NCBI GenBank assembly: GCA_963580245.1
Contig: CAUZJO010000007.1
Span: forward strand, 1 to 59,051
Reading direction: 5' to 3'
Length of the DNA: 59,051 nt
Source: CAUZJO01 sp963580245
GTDB lineage: Bacteria > Sumerlaeota > Sumerlaeia > MVZB01
A program made the translations under genes and the position numbers. The notes below the pieces were generated by a model. That model was given only the letters and a program-made list of their open reading frames with translations. It made no database searches and was not told where the DNA came from. Of the stretch, positions 17,398 through 26,397 are shown in pieces. Positions within the stretch are counted from its first letter, which is position 1, and every line of letters starts with the position of its first letter.

Positions 17398-18621
17398 ATG
17401 AAAAGGATTATCATCCTCGGCGACGGGATGGCGGATGAGCCGGTCGAGCAATTCGGCGGACGGACGCCGCTCCAGGCCGCGCGCAAGCCCAACATCGACC
17501 GCATCGCGCGTGAGGGGCGCACCGGGATGTTCTGTTCGCTGCGGCCCGATCTGCCTTCGGGCAGCGCGGTGGCCAACCTGGGGGTGATGGGCTACGACCC
17601 CTACGAATGTTTTCAGGGCCGCGGGGTGCTCGAGGCGGCCAGCATGGGCGTCGAGGTCGGCGACGGCCAGATGGCGATGCGCTGCAACCTGATCTGCATC
17701 GAGAACGGCCGGATCAAGAACCACTCGGCGGGCCACATCGGTTCGGCGGAGGCCGCCGAGCTGATCGCGATGCTCGAAGCCGAACTGGGCGGCAACGGGC
17801 TGCATTTCTATCCGGGGGTCAGTTATCGTCACCTGATGGTGGCCAAGGGGTTGGATCCGCGCGTGGACTGCGCGCCGCCGCACGACCACCCCGGCGAACC
17901 GGTCGCCGACCTGCTGATCCGGCCCGAGAACGACGCGGCACGCGCAACCGCCGATCGGCTCAACGAACTGACCGAGCGCTCGCGCGAACTGCTGGCCGAG
18001 CACCCGATCAACGTCCGCCGCCGCGCCGAGGGCAGGGACCCGGCCAACTCGGTCTGGCTGTGGTCGCCCGGCGTGCGGCCCAAGATGTGGACGTTCCGCG
18101 AGCGGTTCGGGGTAAGCGGGGCGGTCATCTCGGCGGTCGATTTGATCCGGGGGCTGGGGGTATACGCCGGCCTGGAGAAGATCGTGGTCGAGGGGGCGAC
18201 CGGCCTGTGGGACACCAACTACGAGGGCAAGGCCCAGGCGACGCTCGATGCGCTCGACCGCGTCGATTTCGTCTACACCCACGTCGAGGCCCCCGACGAG
18301 GCCGGTCACGAGGGCAACGCCGAACTGAAGCTGCGCACGATCGAAGATCTGGACCGGCGGCTGGTCGGGCCGATCCTGGAAGGGCTGGAGCGTCGTGGCG
18401 AGCCGGTCGCCGTCGCAGTCCTGCCCGACCATCCCACGCCCGTCGCCAAACGCGTCCACACGCGCGCCCCGATCCCGTTTGCCATCCGCGCCCCGGGCCT
18501 GGAGGCCGACTCCGTCCAGGTCTACGACGAGCAGTCCTGCCAGGCGGGGGCGTTCGGGCAGCTCGAAGGCGACCAGTTCATCCGGGCCGTTTTTGGCCAG
18601 CTGGACCCGGTGACGAGGTAG
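17398..18621 (+). CDS. apgM: 2,3-bisphosphoglycerate-independent phosphoglycerate mutase, archaeal type
   Basis: This alkaline-phosphatase-superfamily enzyme interconverts 3- and 2-phosphoglycerate using two metal ions and a phosphoserine intermediate. It matches the ApgM subgroup (about 400 residues) rather than GpmI (about 510). Visible elements are IIILGDGMAD (first metal Asp), LPSGSAVANLGVMGYDP with the catalytic serine, CNLICIENGRIKNHSAGHI, EGATGLWDTNYEGKAQA, VYTHVEAPDEAGHEG (metal His and Asp) and VLPDHPTPVAKRVHT. The ATG at 17398 places the first strand directly at the N-terminus and has GGTGAG upstream; 17374 and 17383 are alternatives. A full-length tRNA-Leu gene follows on the same strand. 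Confidence 0.95.
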   Translation: MKRIIILGDGMADEPVEQFGGRTPLQAARKPNIDRIAREGRTGMFCSLRPDLPSGSAVANLGVMGYDPYECFQGRGVLEAASMGVEVGDGQMAMRCNLICIENGRIKNHSAGHIGSAEAAELIAMLEAELGGNGLHFYPGVSYRHLMVAKGLDPRVDCAPPHDHPGEPVADLLIRPENDAARATADRLNELTERSRELLAEHPINVRRRAEGRDPANSVWLWSPGVRPKMWTFRERFGVSGAVISAVDLIRGLGVYAGLEKIVVEGATGLWDTNYEGKAQATLDALDRVDFVYTHVEAPDEAGHEGNAELKLRTIEDLDRRLVGPILEGLERRGEPVAVAVLPDHPTPVAKRVHTRAPIPFAIRAPGLEADSVQVYDEQSCQAGAFGQLEGDQFIRAVFGQLDPVTR

Positions 18622-18759
18622 ACGAACGGATAAACCCCGCCCCAAGCGCGGTGGAACCGTAAGCTGCGGCTTGATCTCCGGCTTCTCCGCAAGTATACAA
18701 TGATAGTGTGGCGGGCGAATCACCTTGGCGAGTGGTCCCAGGTGGATTCGGCTCCCCAT

Positions 18760-18846
18760 GCCGAAGTGGCGGAATTGGCAGACGCGCACGGTTCAGGTCC
18801 GTGTGGGGGCAACCCCGTGGAGGTTCGAGTCCTCTCTTCGGCACCA
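18760..18846 (+). tRNA. tRNA-Leu (anticodon CAG)
   Basis: This 87-base class II tRNA has acceptor arms GCCGAAG (18760-18766) and CTTCGGC (18836-18842), discriminator A and an encoded CCA. The anticodon arm CACGG-TTCAGGT-CCGTG shows anticodon CAG, which reads CUG. A long variable arm (GGGGGCAACCCC) and a TTCGAGT T-loop complete the fold. CTG is heavily used in the surrounding GC-rich genes. Confidence 0.95.
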
Positions 18847-19001
18847 TTCTCCTCCTTTCATACCGTATTCTCCCAAAACGGAATCCCTGTCTTGAGCCCT
18901 CGAACCCCGCCTGATTTCACTGGCGGTTCGAGGTGCCCGCCGTCTCGACCCGGTCTTGAAATCGCTCGCGGTACCGCCGGCGGGGAGCTAAGCTGCGGCT
19001 T

Positions 19002-20753
19002 GTGAACCCTCCGGACTCCCAGCGCCTGTTCGGCGCGCGCCACTGGCTGTGGCTGGTGCTCTTCAGCGTAGCCTGCGTATTTGTCACGAAGTCGCAGTGG
19101 TCGCGTGGATACATCGATTTCGGCGACGGCAATTATATGTACATCTCCCGGCGCATCGCCGAGGGGATGACGCCCTATCGCGACATCCTGATCCCCCAAC
19201 CGCCGTGCCATTTATTTGTCGGGGCGCTGGTCGTTCAACTTTCAAAGGCGTTTGATCAGCTCACGCCGATCCTGTTCTTTCGCGGATTCAGTCTTGGGCT
19301 GCATCTGGTCACCTTCTGGCTGGTGGTTGCGTTGGCGTTCAAGGCTTGGAGGAGGGCTTCGACGGCGCTGCTTGCCGGCGTGATCTTCCTGTGGCTACCG
19401 ATCGGTTTTAAGTGGTCGCTGGGCTATCAGTCCGAGCCGCTGGAGATCTTTTTTTTGCTGTTGATGGTGATCTTCGCGTTGCGCGGGAGCGTCATTGGGG
19501 ATCTTTGCGCCGGCTTGTTCGCCGCCTTGGCCGCGCTGACCAATGCCACGGCCGCGCCGTTCCTGTTGGTGATGATCCTCTTCATGTTTCTCCACGCTCC
19601 GATGCGGGCCCTGCGGATGTCGGTGGCGTGTCTTGTGCCGGCCGGCGTGGTGACCGCCGCGCTGCACGTCTGGACCGAGGGGGCGTTCCTGCAAAACGTC
19701 GTCCTCAACCAACTCGGCACTTATCCGCCCGGTATCTGGAAATACGCGATGTATAAGCTCTTCGGCGCGGGTCAGGCCGTCTCGACCGTCCTGTACCTCG
19801 AAGGCGGGTTCGTCATCGTCGCGTTGCTCGGATTGTGGCGTTTCCTGCGCAAGAGCCCCCTCGAACCGATGAACCGCGCCGCCCTGGGCTGGTTTTTCAT
19901 CGCGACGCTGTGTTCGATCGTCTACGTGACCAAGGGGGGGACGATGGACTACATCTTTTCGCTGGCCGATCCGGCCGTGGCGATCCTGGCCGCCGGCGAG
20001 CTGGTGGCGTGGGAGCGGCGCTGGCGGGCGACGGCCGTGATGGAGCCGGGGGTCGGGCTGGGTCTGGGATCGATCCCCTATATCGTCCCCAAGGTGACCG
20101 CCGCCGCCGTGCTCGCGGGGTTCGCCCTGGGTCCCGCCATCTTTTTCCATCTGGGTCTGGCGCATCAGCGGTATTACGAGCTGGACGAGATCGGGGTGGC
20201 CAAGGTGCGACGGGTGGTTCACACCTACAGCCAAGCCGATGAGCCGATCTTGGCGCCGCCCTTTTACGCCGTCGACGCCAACCGCCGCCTGTGGGGCGAA
20301 TACAGCGAACTGTTCATCTGGACCCGCAAGTACGATCATGCCCGGGAAATCGACGATCCTGAAGGGGAGGGCTGGCGCAAGGCGAGGGAGATGGCCGAAG
20401 CCATCGGCGGGCGGCGCATCCCGCTTGTCATCCTCGAGATGGACCAGACCGGGCGCATCTCCGAAGTGATGACCGCCCTGCAAGACCACTACCTCCCGAT
20501 CAAGCCCGATGGCGAGGCGTTCTTGATGTGGACGAATAACACCAAACTGGCCTTCTTTCGGCCCACCGATCAACCCGAGGACGACCAGGGCGGCCAAGAG
20601 CGCGCCGGCCAGTGGGAGCTGTTTAAACTGGAGCTGATCCAGGTCTATGGTCAGGTGGTGCAGGGCCGTTATGGGGGATGGTATCATCATATGCCGTCCG
20701 CCCCCGGTGCGTCGGCTGAGGCGTCCGACCCAACGGAACCCGGCGATGAGTGA
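19002..20753 (+). CDS. Polytopic membrane glycosyltransferase-like protein (GT39/ArnT type)
   Basis: This 583-residue protein has about ten hydrophobic segments in the first 400 residues and a soluble C-terminal domain. The first extracytoplasmic loop has DFGDGNYMYISRRIAEG and PYRDILIPQPP. This closely follows the GT-C pattern (acidic pair, Tyr, then PYRD..x..PP) of the PMT/ArnT superfamily that takes sugars from polyprenyl-phosphate carriers. The start is GTG at 19002. Its last eight bases overlap the start of the Nudix gene, which in turn is coupled to the O-antigen-ligase gene, so the three form an operon. The acceptor is unknown; surface glycan assembly is the natural inference. Confidence 0.75.
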   Translation: MNPPDSQRLFGARHWLWLVLFSVACVFVTKSQWSRGYIDFGDGNYMYISRRIAEGMTPYRDILIPQPPCHLFVGALVVQLSKAFDQLTPILFFRGFSLGLHLVTFWLVVALAFKAWRRASTALLAGVIFLWLPIGFKWSLGYQSEPLEIFFLLLMVIFALRGSVIGDLCAGLFAALAALTNATAAPFLLVMILFMFLHAPMRALRMSVACLVPAGVVTAALHVWTEGAFLQNVVLNQLGTYPPGIWKYAMYKLFGAGQAVSTVLYLEGGFVIVALLGLWRFLRKSPLEPMNRAALGWFFIATLCSIVYVTKGGTMDYIFSLADPAVAILAAGELVAWERRWRATAVMEPGVGLGLGSIPYIVPKVTAAAVLAGFALGPAIFFHLGLAHQRYYELDEIGVAKVRRVVHTYSQADEPILAPPFYAVDANRRLWGEYSELFIWTRKYDHAREIDDPEGEGWRKAREMAEAIGGRRIPLVILEMDQTGRISEVMTALQDHYLPIKPDGEAFLMWTNNTKLAFFRPTDQPEDDQGGQERAGQWELFKLELIQVYGQVVQGRYGGWYHHMPSAPGASAEASDPTEPGDE

Positions 20754-21330
20754 GGATTGGCAGTTTCAGACCGCTTCGACCGACGGGGACCTGATGGAGG
20801 TGGTCAACGAGCGCGACGAAGTCATCGGGTTGCGCACCCGGCGTCAGGTCCACGTCGAGCACCTCCTGCATCGGTCGGTGCAGGTCTGCCTTGTTGACGG
20901 CGAAGGCCGCATCTGGCTCCAGCTACGCGGGGCCGGCAAGGACGCCTTCGGGGGCTGCTGGGACCTGGCGGCGACCGGTCACGTGGATCCGGGCGAAACC
21001 TACGACCAGGCCGCGCGGCGCGAGTTGATCGAGGAGCTGGGGATCGACGCGAGGCCCCAATCCATCGGCCAGACCCCCGCCTCGCCGGCCACGGGCCATG
21101 AATTCCAGCACTATTACGTCCTGCGCTGGGAGCGGCCCATCGAGGATTTTAACCGCGACGAAATCAAACACATGCGAGTGTTCACGGCGGATGAAATCCA
21201 TGACGCTCTGCAAGTTTCCCGTCCAGGTCTCAGGATGACCCCAGGCGTCGCGCACGTTCTGCCCGTCTTGCTCCAGTGGGCCGAATCAAACGGGCGCCCG
21301 GCCGACTCCCCAGACCATCACCGCTTTTGA
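20746..21330 (+). CDS. Nudix hydrolase, isopentenyl-diphosphate-isomerase-like
   Basis: This 194-residue protein contains a perfect Nudix box: Gly78, Glu84, then RELIEELGI at 92-100. The box follows WDLAATGHVDPGE, the layout found in IPP-isomerase-like and YfcD-type Nudix proteins (N-terminal NERDEVIGLRTRRQVH also fits). These proteins hydrolyse a nucleoside diphosphate linked to another group, or isomerise IPP. The ATG at 20746 overlaps the upstream gene by eight bases; the longer upstream frame from 20647 is just that overlap. Its position between two envelope-glycan membrane proteins suggests a link to activated sugars or polyprenyl precursors, which is inference. Confidence 0.85.
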   Translation: MSEDWQFQTASTDGDLMEVVNERDEVIGLRTRRQVHVEHLLHRSVQVCLVDGEGRIWLQLRGAGKDAFGGCWDLAATGHVDPGETYDQAARRELIEELGIDARPQSIGQTPASPATGHEFQHYYVLRWERPIEDFNRDEIKHMRVFTADEIHDALQVSRPGLRMTPGVAHVLPVLLQWAESNGRPADSPDHHRF

Positions 21331-24200
21331 TGTCAAGTCCCACAGACACCCCGACCGGCGGTCCGCCGCGCCCCCGCCCTCGGGATCACCTTGTTCTTCG
21401 CCTGGAGTGGCTGGTCCAGTTCGAATGGCTGCTGGTTCTGACCGCATTGATCACGGTGATCCTCGTTTTCCCGCTGCGGCTCAAGGACGAATGGCTGGTC
21501 CGTCTCGCGGTGTTCTGGACCCAGGAGCCAGGGTGGCTGCCCCGCTGGACGGGGGAGCAGTTTCGATGCTTCCTGAACCTGTTTCACTCGCCGCTGGCGA
21601 TCAAGGGGGCGGTGGCGGGCATCGCGATGGTGGGCTTCATCGCCGCGTACCTGGGGCGGCTGTGCGTGGGGCCTGTATTGGATGAGGACCGGCCCGCGCG
21701 TGGATCCGCGCTCGGACGGTGGGCCTGGTCCAGCGTGCTGCTTTTCTTCGGCTGGGCGGCGCTCTCGGCCGCCTGGAGCCCCACCCCGCGCCAATCGATC
21801 GAGGCCCTCTACTGGGTCGTCCTGTATGGTTCGTTCATCTATCTACTGGTTCGACGCGGGTTGTTGCCCGGCGAGGCGCGGCAGCTGGGCGTGACCATGG
21901 TCCTGCTTGGCTCGATCGTCATGCTGGTCCTGTTTCTGCAGTCCATGCCCATCTTCGGCGGCAAAATTTTCGCGGTCATGCACCGCTTCCAGAACGTGCG
22001 CAACGTCTACGGATCGCTGATGGGCCACAACACGGCGGTCGCCTCATTCTTGCTGATGACGGTCTTCCCCGCGCTGGCGTTTCTGCTGACCTCGATGTCC
22101 CGGCTCCGGCGCATCGCGGCGGGTCTCTATTTGGCACTGGTGACCTACGCCGTCCTGATCGTCCAGAGTCGCGCGATCTGGCTATTGGGACCGATCTTGG
22201 TTCTGCTGGCCCTTCGATCGGCCCTGCGGGGGACCGGGTCGTGGCGCGCGACATGGACGCCGACGCTACTACTGGGGGTCCTGGCGTTGATGTTGGTTTC
22301 GCAACTCGTCGACCGCCCGTGGAACCCGTTCTTCATTCGGGACAACCCGCTGGCGGCGCGGCTGCACGCCCTGTCGGCCGAAGGGCTGCGTCGGGAGGCG
22401 CGGCTGCGCCTCAACGTGATCGGCCTGACGCTGGTTCCCGAGCGTCCTTTGATCGGTCACGGGCTCTACGCCTACGAGTACATCTACCCCAAGCGTCAGG
22501 GCGAATACTTCGTGGAACATTCCGACACGCCTCTGGAGCAGACACCCTTTCGGTCCCATATGGCCCACAACGAGTATCTGCAGGTGGCGATCGACCACGG
22601 GCTGATCGGACTGGTGTTGTTGCTCCTGGTCATGGCGGAATTCGCCGCGCGGGGGCGGTTGGCGCGCAAAGGTCTGGCCGGCCACGAGCGACTCCTCCAC
22701 GAGGCCTTCGGCTGGACCGGCTTGGCGTTCGTCCTGCACGCGGTGGTTGACTTCCCCTTTCATGTCCCGCAACTGGCGTTGCCGGGGATCCTGGCCCTGG
22801 CCGCCTGGGGGGGCCTGCGCCCCGAACAAACCGCCCCACCGCAGTCCTCCGCGGCTCCATCTCCGCAAGGCCAAGCGCCTCCGGAGCCCGAGCCGCCGCT
22901 GCGCTGGCACGCCGTGGGGCGGTTGTTGGGGGGGATGGCGTGCTTGGGGCTTGCCGCATGGGCCTGCCTGCCGCTGCTGTTCACCGCGCAGTCCGATATG
23001 AGCTTCAACCAGGGCCAAGGGTATCTCACGGCCTACCGCAGGTTCAGCGGAGGGTGGTCGCGAGACAAGAAAATCGACAACTTCAAGCAGGCGGCCAGGT
23101 TTCTGAACAGGGCGATTCAGATTAAGCCCTCCCAATCCCTGGCGATCCAAAAACTGGCCGAAGCTTATTGGTATTTGGGTGTTATGTATGATGAAGCCGC
23201 TCGCAAGGGGAGCGGTGAGGGGGGCGGGATTGATCCCGCGCTACGCGCGCGGGCCATCCAATACCATCAGTCGGCGCTCAAAATGCTCGATCAGTTGTTC
23301 GAGGAGATGGACTACCACCTGTTGTACTACCAGCGCGCGCAAGTCTACAAGACGCTCAAGGCGATGGAGGACTACGAGCTCAATCACCAACTTTACCTGC
23401 GGGACCTGGAGACGGCCTTGCGCTACTGTCACATCTTTCCGGAGGCCGCCTATGAATTGGCCGAAGTGCTGGCCGTCGATCCCTCGGCCGACCCCGCGCG
23501 GGTCACCGAACTACGCCGCTCGATCCTGGATATAAACCTGCATCGGTTTGCGGACTACTATATCGTGCCGGCCAACAGGGCGATTGAATACAAACGCTAC
23601 GACACCGCCGTCGAACGTTGGGAGGACATCCTGCGGGTCGGTGAAACACCGGCGGACTGGTCGACGATGACGGCGATCGCCAACATGTGGGCCAGCCGGC
23701 GCGACCGGGCACTGGAACTGGCCCGTCAGGTCAAGCAACGCGATATCAACGTCTTCTACGGGACGGGGTCGGCCCTGCTCGAGGCGTCACTGGAGGGCGA
23801 TTGGACGCGTTTGCTCAAGGAACTGAAGAATATTCAGTACACCGAGCCGGAAGAGGTGGTCCGCATGCATCTTGTCGAGCGGGAGGCCCGAAGACGCGCG
23901 GGCCTGGGCGATGGACCGAGCCGTTATCCGCGACCCGGCTCGATCGAGCCGGCGCAATGGGACCGGATGCTGGCCGAAGCGCGGCCCATGGTCCTGCTGC
24001 ATTATTTCGACGACCCAAGCGCGGCGCGCCAAGCGATGGAGGAGCGGCTCCAAATGGAGGGTTGGCCTCAAATCGGTTTTTGGTTGGAGGGTTACTATGT
24101 CGCGCGGGCCCAAGGCGACCCGGCGTTCGGGCGGGAATGCATCGAGGAGGCCCGCCAACTCGATCCGAACCACCCGGCCGTTCAGGAATTGGGCCGCTGA
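21330..24200 (+). CDS. O-antigen ligase/polymerase-like membrane protein with TPR-type C-terminus
   Basis: This 956-residue protein starts at an ATG sharing its A with the Nudix stop (TGATG at 21328-21332), a classic coupling. About 12 hydrophobic segments span residues 20-600. The Wzy_C/WaaL signature is visible as HNEYLQVAIDHGLIGL after a large periplasmic loop containing ERPLIGHGLYAYEYIYP. The last about 350 residues are soluble and rich in short helical repeats (AARFLNRAIQIKPSQ, AIQYHQSALKMLDQL, KYDTAVERWEDILRV), as in tetratricopeptide regions. Such proteins ligate or polymerise undecaprenyl-linked glycans in the periplasm. The TPR part may recruit partners or measure chain length; that is inference. 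Confidence 0.8.
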   Translation: MSSPTDTPTGGPPRPRPRDHLVLRLEWLVQFEWLLVLTALITVILVFPLRLKDEWLVRLAVFWTQEPGWLPRWTGEQFRCFLNLFHSPLAIKGAVAGIAMVGFIAAYLGRLCVGPVLDEDRPARGSALGRWAWSSVLLFFGWAALSAAWSPTPRQSIEALYWVVLYGSFIYLLVRRGLLPGEARQLGVTMVLLGSIVMLVLFLQSMPIFGGKIFAVMHRFQNVRNVYGSLMGHNTAVASFLLMTVFPALAFLLTSMSRLRRIAAGLYLALVTYAVLIVQSRAIWLLGPILVLLALRSALRGTGSWRATWTPTLLLGVLALMLVSQLVDRPWNPFFIRDNPLAARLHALSAEGLRREARLRLNVIGLTLVPERPLIGHGLYAYEYIYPKRQGEYFVEHSDTPLEQTPFRSHMAHNEYLQVAIDHGLIGLVLLLLVMAEFAARGRLARKGLAGHERLLHEAFGWTGLAFVLHAVVDFPFHVPQLALPGILALAAWGGLRPEQTAPPQSSAAPSPQGQAPPEPEPPLRWHAVGRLLGGMACLGLAAWACLPLLFTAQSDMSFNQGQGYLTAYRRFSGGWSRDKKIDNFKQAARFLNRAIQIKPSQSLAIQKLAEAYWYLGVMYDEAARKGSGEGGGIDPALRARAIQYHQSALKMLDQLFEEMDYHLLYYQRAQVYKTLKAMEDYELNHQLYLRDLETALRYCHIFPEAAYELAEVLAVDPSADPARVTELRRSILDINLHRFADYYIVPANRAIEYKRYDTAVERWEDILRVGETPADWSTMTAIANMWASRRDRALELARQVKQRDINVFYGTGSALLEASLEGDWTRLLKELKNIQYTEPEEVVRMHLVEREARRRAGLGDGPSRYPRPGSIEPAQWDRMLAEARPMVLLHYFDDPSAARQAMEERLQMEGWPQIGFWLEGYYVARAQGDPAFGRECIEEARQLDPNHPAVQELGR

Positions 24201-24407
24201 ATTCGGCGCGGACCGAAGGAGGAACCTGCTGTTTTGCCGGGCGCGGCTCGATCTTGTGGTGAGTTGCGTCCCCCGCGTCCTGGAGGGTGGTCGGACTTGC
24301 GTTTATGGATGCCTGCCTCTAATCTGGATCTGGCTTTCGCGCTGCCGTGCAGATCGCTTCCCCGGCGACCGTTGAGTTCAAGCTGTTGGTTGTGGAGGAG
24401 TAGTAAG

Positions 24408-24864
24408 TTGAAAGCGAATCAAGCATCCAAGTTCCCGTTCGCCAGTTGCCGCCTGTTGTTGTTGGCCGGTATCCCTGTCGCGCTCGGGTTGCTGGCCTGT
24501 CCGCTACGGCCCTCAAGCGTCGAAGAGGCGCAGGCGGAGATCGACGCCGAGGCCAAAGAGGAGCCGCCACGGGTCATCGAAGTGGGCGAGGTCATTGACC
24601 ATAGTTTTCCGAGCGACGGGCTCTGGCATCCCTCGTCCTATCTGGTGGCCGATGGGTCCCAGATGGCCTTGCGGCCCACCGGCAATGCCCGTGCGCTTGA
24701 CGAGAAGGCGATGCGTTATTAAGATCGGCCGCATGACCCACATGCTGCGCGCCGAGCAGCCGTTCACAATTACCGATCCCGGTCGCATCCTTTTTAAGCT
24801 GGACCGCGACTTTGCCGGCGAAGTCAAAGGGGACGTGACGGTGCAGATCGAGCGCATCAAATGA
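24408..24864 (+). pseudogene. Frameshifted lipoprotein gene
   Basis: A TTG start with GGAGGAG seven bases upstream opens a frame with a lipoprotein signal peptide (hydrophobic LLLLAGIPVALGLLAC, the lipobox Cys at the end). After about 104 residues the frame ends at TAA (24720-24722). In the +1 frame coding-quality sequence continues directly (IKIGRMTHMLRAEQPFTI, then KLDRDFAGEVKGDVTVQIE) to the stop at 24862-24864. Removing one T near 24717 would fuse the two into one protein of about 150 residues. I read it as a single-base frameshift, natural or an assembly error. The mature domain looks beta-rich and has no family I can name. It lies 50 bases upstream of the response regulator. Confidence 0.6.
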
Positions 24865-24913
24865 TCGCCCCCTTTGCCCGCGCGGGAATCCCGGTTTGGA
24901 CCATCGATGCTCC

Positions 24914-25966
24914 ATGAGCCCGTCTGATCTTTCCTTTCAGCTACCTGATCCGGCCTCTATTCGGATATTGATCGTGGATGACGAGCCGATGCTGCGCTCG
25001 GTCGTCCAGGAATTCATGGAATTGCTGGGCTATACGAACTATGCGGTGGCCGGCAATGGTCAGGAGGCCTTGGAGGTCCTTCGCGTCCAGCCGATCAACC
25101 TGATGCTGAGCGACATTCGCATGCCGGAAATGGAATTGGAGGACGTGCTCAAGCATACGAATCATGAGTTTTCGGACCTGATCGTGATCGCGACCTCCGG
25201 CTATTCGGATTTTCAAAGTGCTCAACATATTCTGGAGAGCGGGGCGCATGATTTTCTCGATAAACCGCTGAACCTGGACGCGCTGGAATCGGCGCTGACC
25301 TGGAATGTCGAGCGCCGTACGCTGTTCGATCTCAGCGGTTCGTTGATCGGCAAGACCGACCCAAACACTGCCCCCCACCGCGACGGCCCGGCCATCGGCG
25401 AGCTGCTCCAGGTCCTCGAGCAACAGATCAAAAGCTTTCCCTATCACGTCAAGCACTGCGTGCGCGTTTGCCGACTGGCGGAGGAATTGGATTTGCGGTT
25501 GGACCCCGGGGCGGTCGCGGATTTTAAAATCGCCGCGCTGTTGCATGAACCCGGCCTGGGATTCCTGATGAATTCGTTGTGCATGCTGCCCCGGCCGTTG
25601 GAGTCCGAGGAAGTGCTCCTGATCCATGACCATGCCTCGTTTGGGGGCTGGCTGGTCTCCAAGACCTTGGGCCGGCCTGAATTCGAGACGATCATCGGCC
25701 GCCACCTCGTCTGGCGGGGGATCACCGAGCACCCCGTGGAGGGCTACCCGACCGAAGAGAGACTGGCCGTCTGGCTGGGGGTGCTAAATCTGATCGATGG
25801 CTGTCTGCGCTGGTGGCCCGACCGACCGTCGTTCAAAATCGCGACCCTTCAGGCTTCCCTGCAGCAGCGTCATCATCGGCATCCGAATCCCGCGCTGGAA
25901 AGTCTGTTGGATCAGTGGGAGAGTGTGGTCGCATTCTACGAGAGTGCCGAGGTGGCCAGGCCCTGA
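24914..25966 (+). CDS. Response regulator with degenerate HD-GYP/HD-like output domain
   Basis: This 350-residue protein has an N-terminal receiver domain with the acidic pair in LIVDDEP, phospho-acceptor Asp in LMLSDIRMPEM, the switch Ser/Thr region ATSGYSD and the Lys in FLDKPL. The C-terminal half follows the order of an HD-GYP phosphodiesterase: a helix starting HVKHCVRVCRLAEEL, then LLHEPGLGFL where active enzymes have LLHDxGK, and a GYP-like EGYPTEE. The metal-binding HD is replaced by HE and the HHExxxGxGYP stretch is scrambled. The domain is probably non-catalytic and used for protein or nucleotide binding. No histidine kinase is adjacent. Confidence 0.75.
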   Translation: MSPSDLSFQLPDPASIRILIVDDEPMLRSVVQEFMELLGYTNYAVAGNGQEALEVLRVQPINLMLSDIRMPEMELEDVLKHTNHEFSDLIVIATSGYSDFQSAQHILESGAHDFLDKPLNLDALESALTWNVERRTLFDLSGSLIGKTDPNTAPHRDGPAIGELLQVLEQQIKSFPYHVKHCVRVCRLAEELDLRLDPGAVADFKIAALLHEPGLGFLMNSLCMLPRPLESEEVLLIHDHASFGGWLVSKTLGRPEFETIIGRHLVWRGITEHPVEGYPTEERLAVWLGVLNLIDGCLRWWPDRPSFKIATLQASLQQRHHRHPNPALESLLDQWESVVAFYESAEVARP

Positions 25967-26397
25967 GGCGGCCTGCCCCTATCAATAAGCAGTGGGGGGA
26001 TCGCTCGAATGAATGGAGCGCGGTACGTTTAACGGGAGGCGAGGATTTGAGTTTAAGTCGAATAGAATCAGTTATTGATGTGTTAATCTTGGCAGGGGCG
26101 GGGGTGAGGCGGATCCAAGGATCGTGAGTACTCCGGCGGTTGGTGTTTTCATCAATTCTGTATATACTCCCATTTCGACAAGCCCGCCTCTGCTCGGGAT
26201 TGTTTTACCCGCCTCTGACCGTCCCCCGGGATCGGAGTGCTCTGAGGTGTTATTAAAAGCGCATCGGCTGGGACCCCATGGCTAATTCTTTGTTCCGATT
26301 TACCAGGCGAACAGGTATGATTCCGCCACGTTCTCGGTCGGATCGATCGGGAATCCCTGGTTTGCGTGGTGGCACTTAAGAGAAAGGATTGTCAAGG
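25967..26397. other. Gene-free stretch before the subtilase gene
   Basis: No ORF with coding character, RNA gene or repeat is visible. It must contain the promoter of the large protease gene, but no convincing consensus pair is seen. The protease ribosome binding site AGAAAGGA is at 26381-26388. Confidence 0.5.

Noticed and set aside
16954..18789. 611-codon minus-strand open frame over apgM
   Set aside because: It is antisense to a clear phosphoglycerate mutase, and its Pro/Arg/Gly/His-rich product shows no domains. It is a GC-rich shadow.
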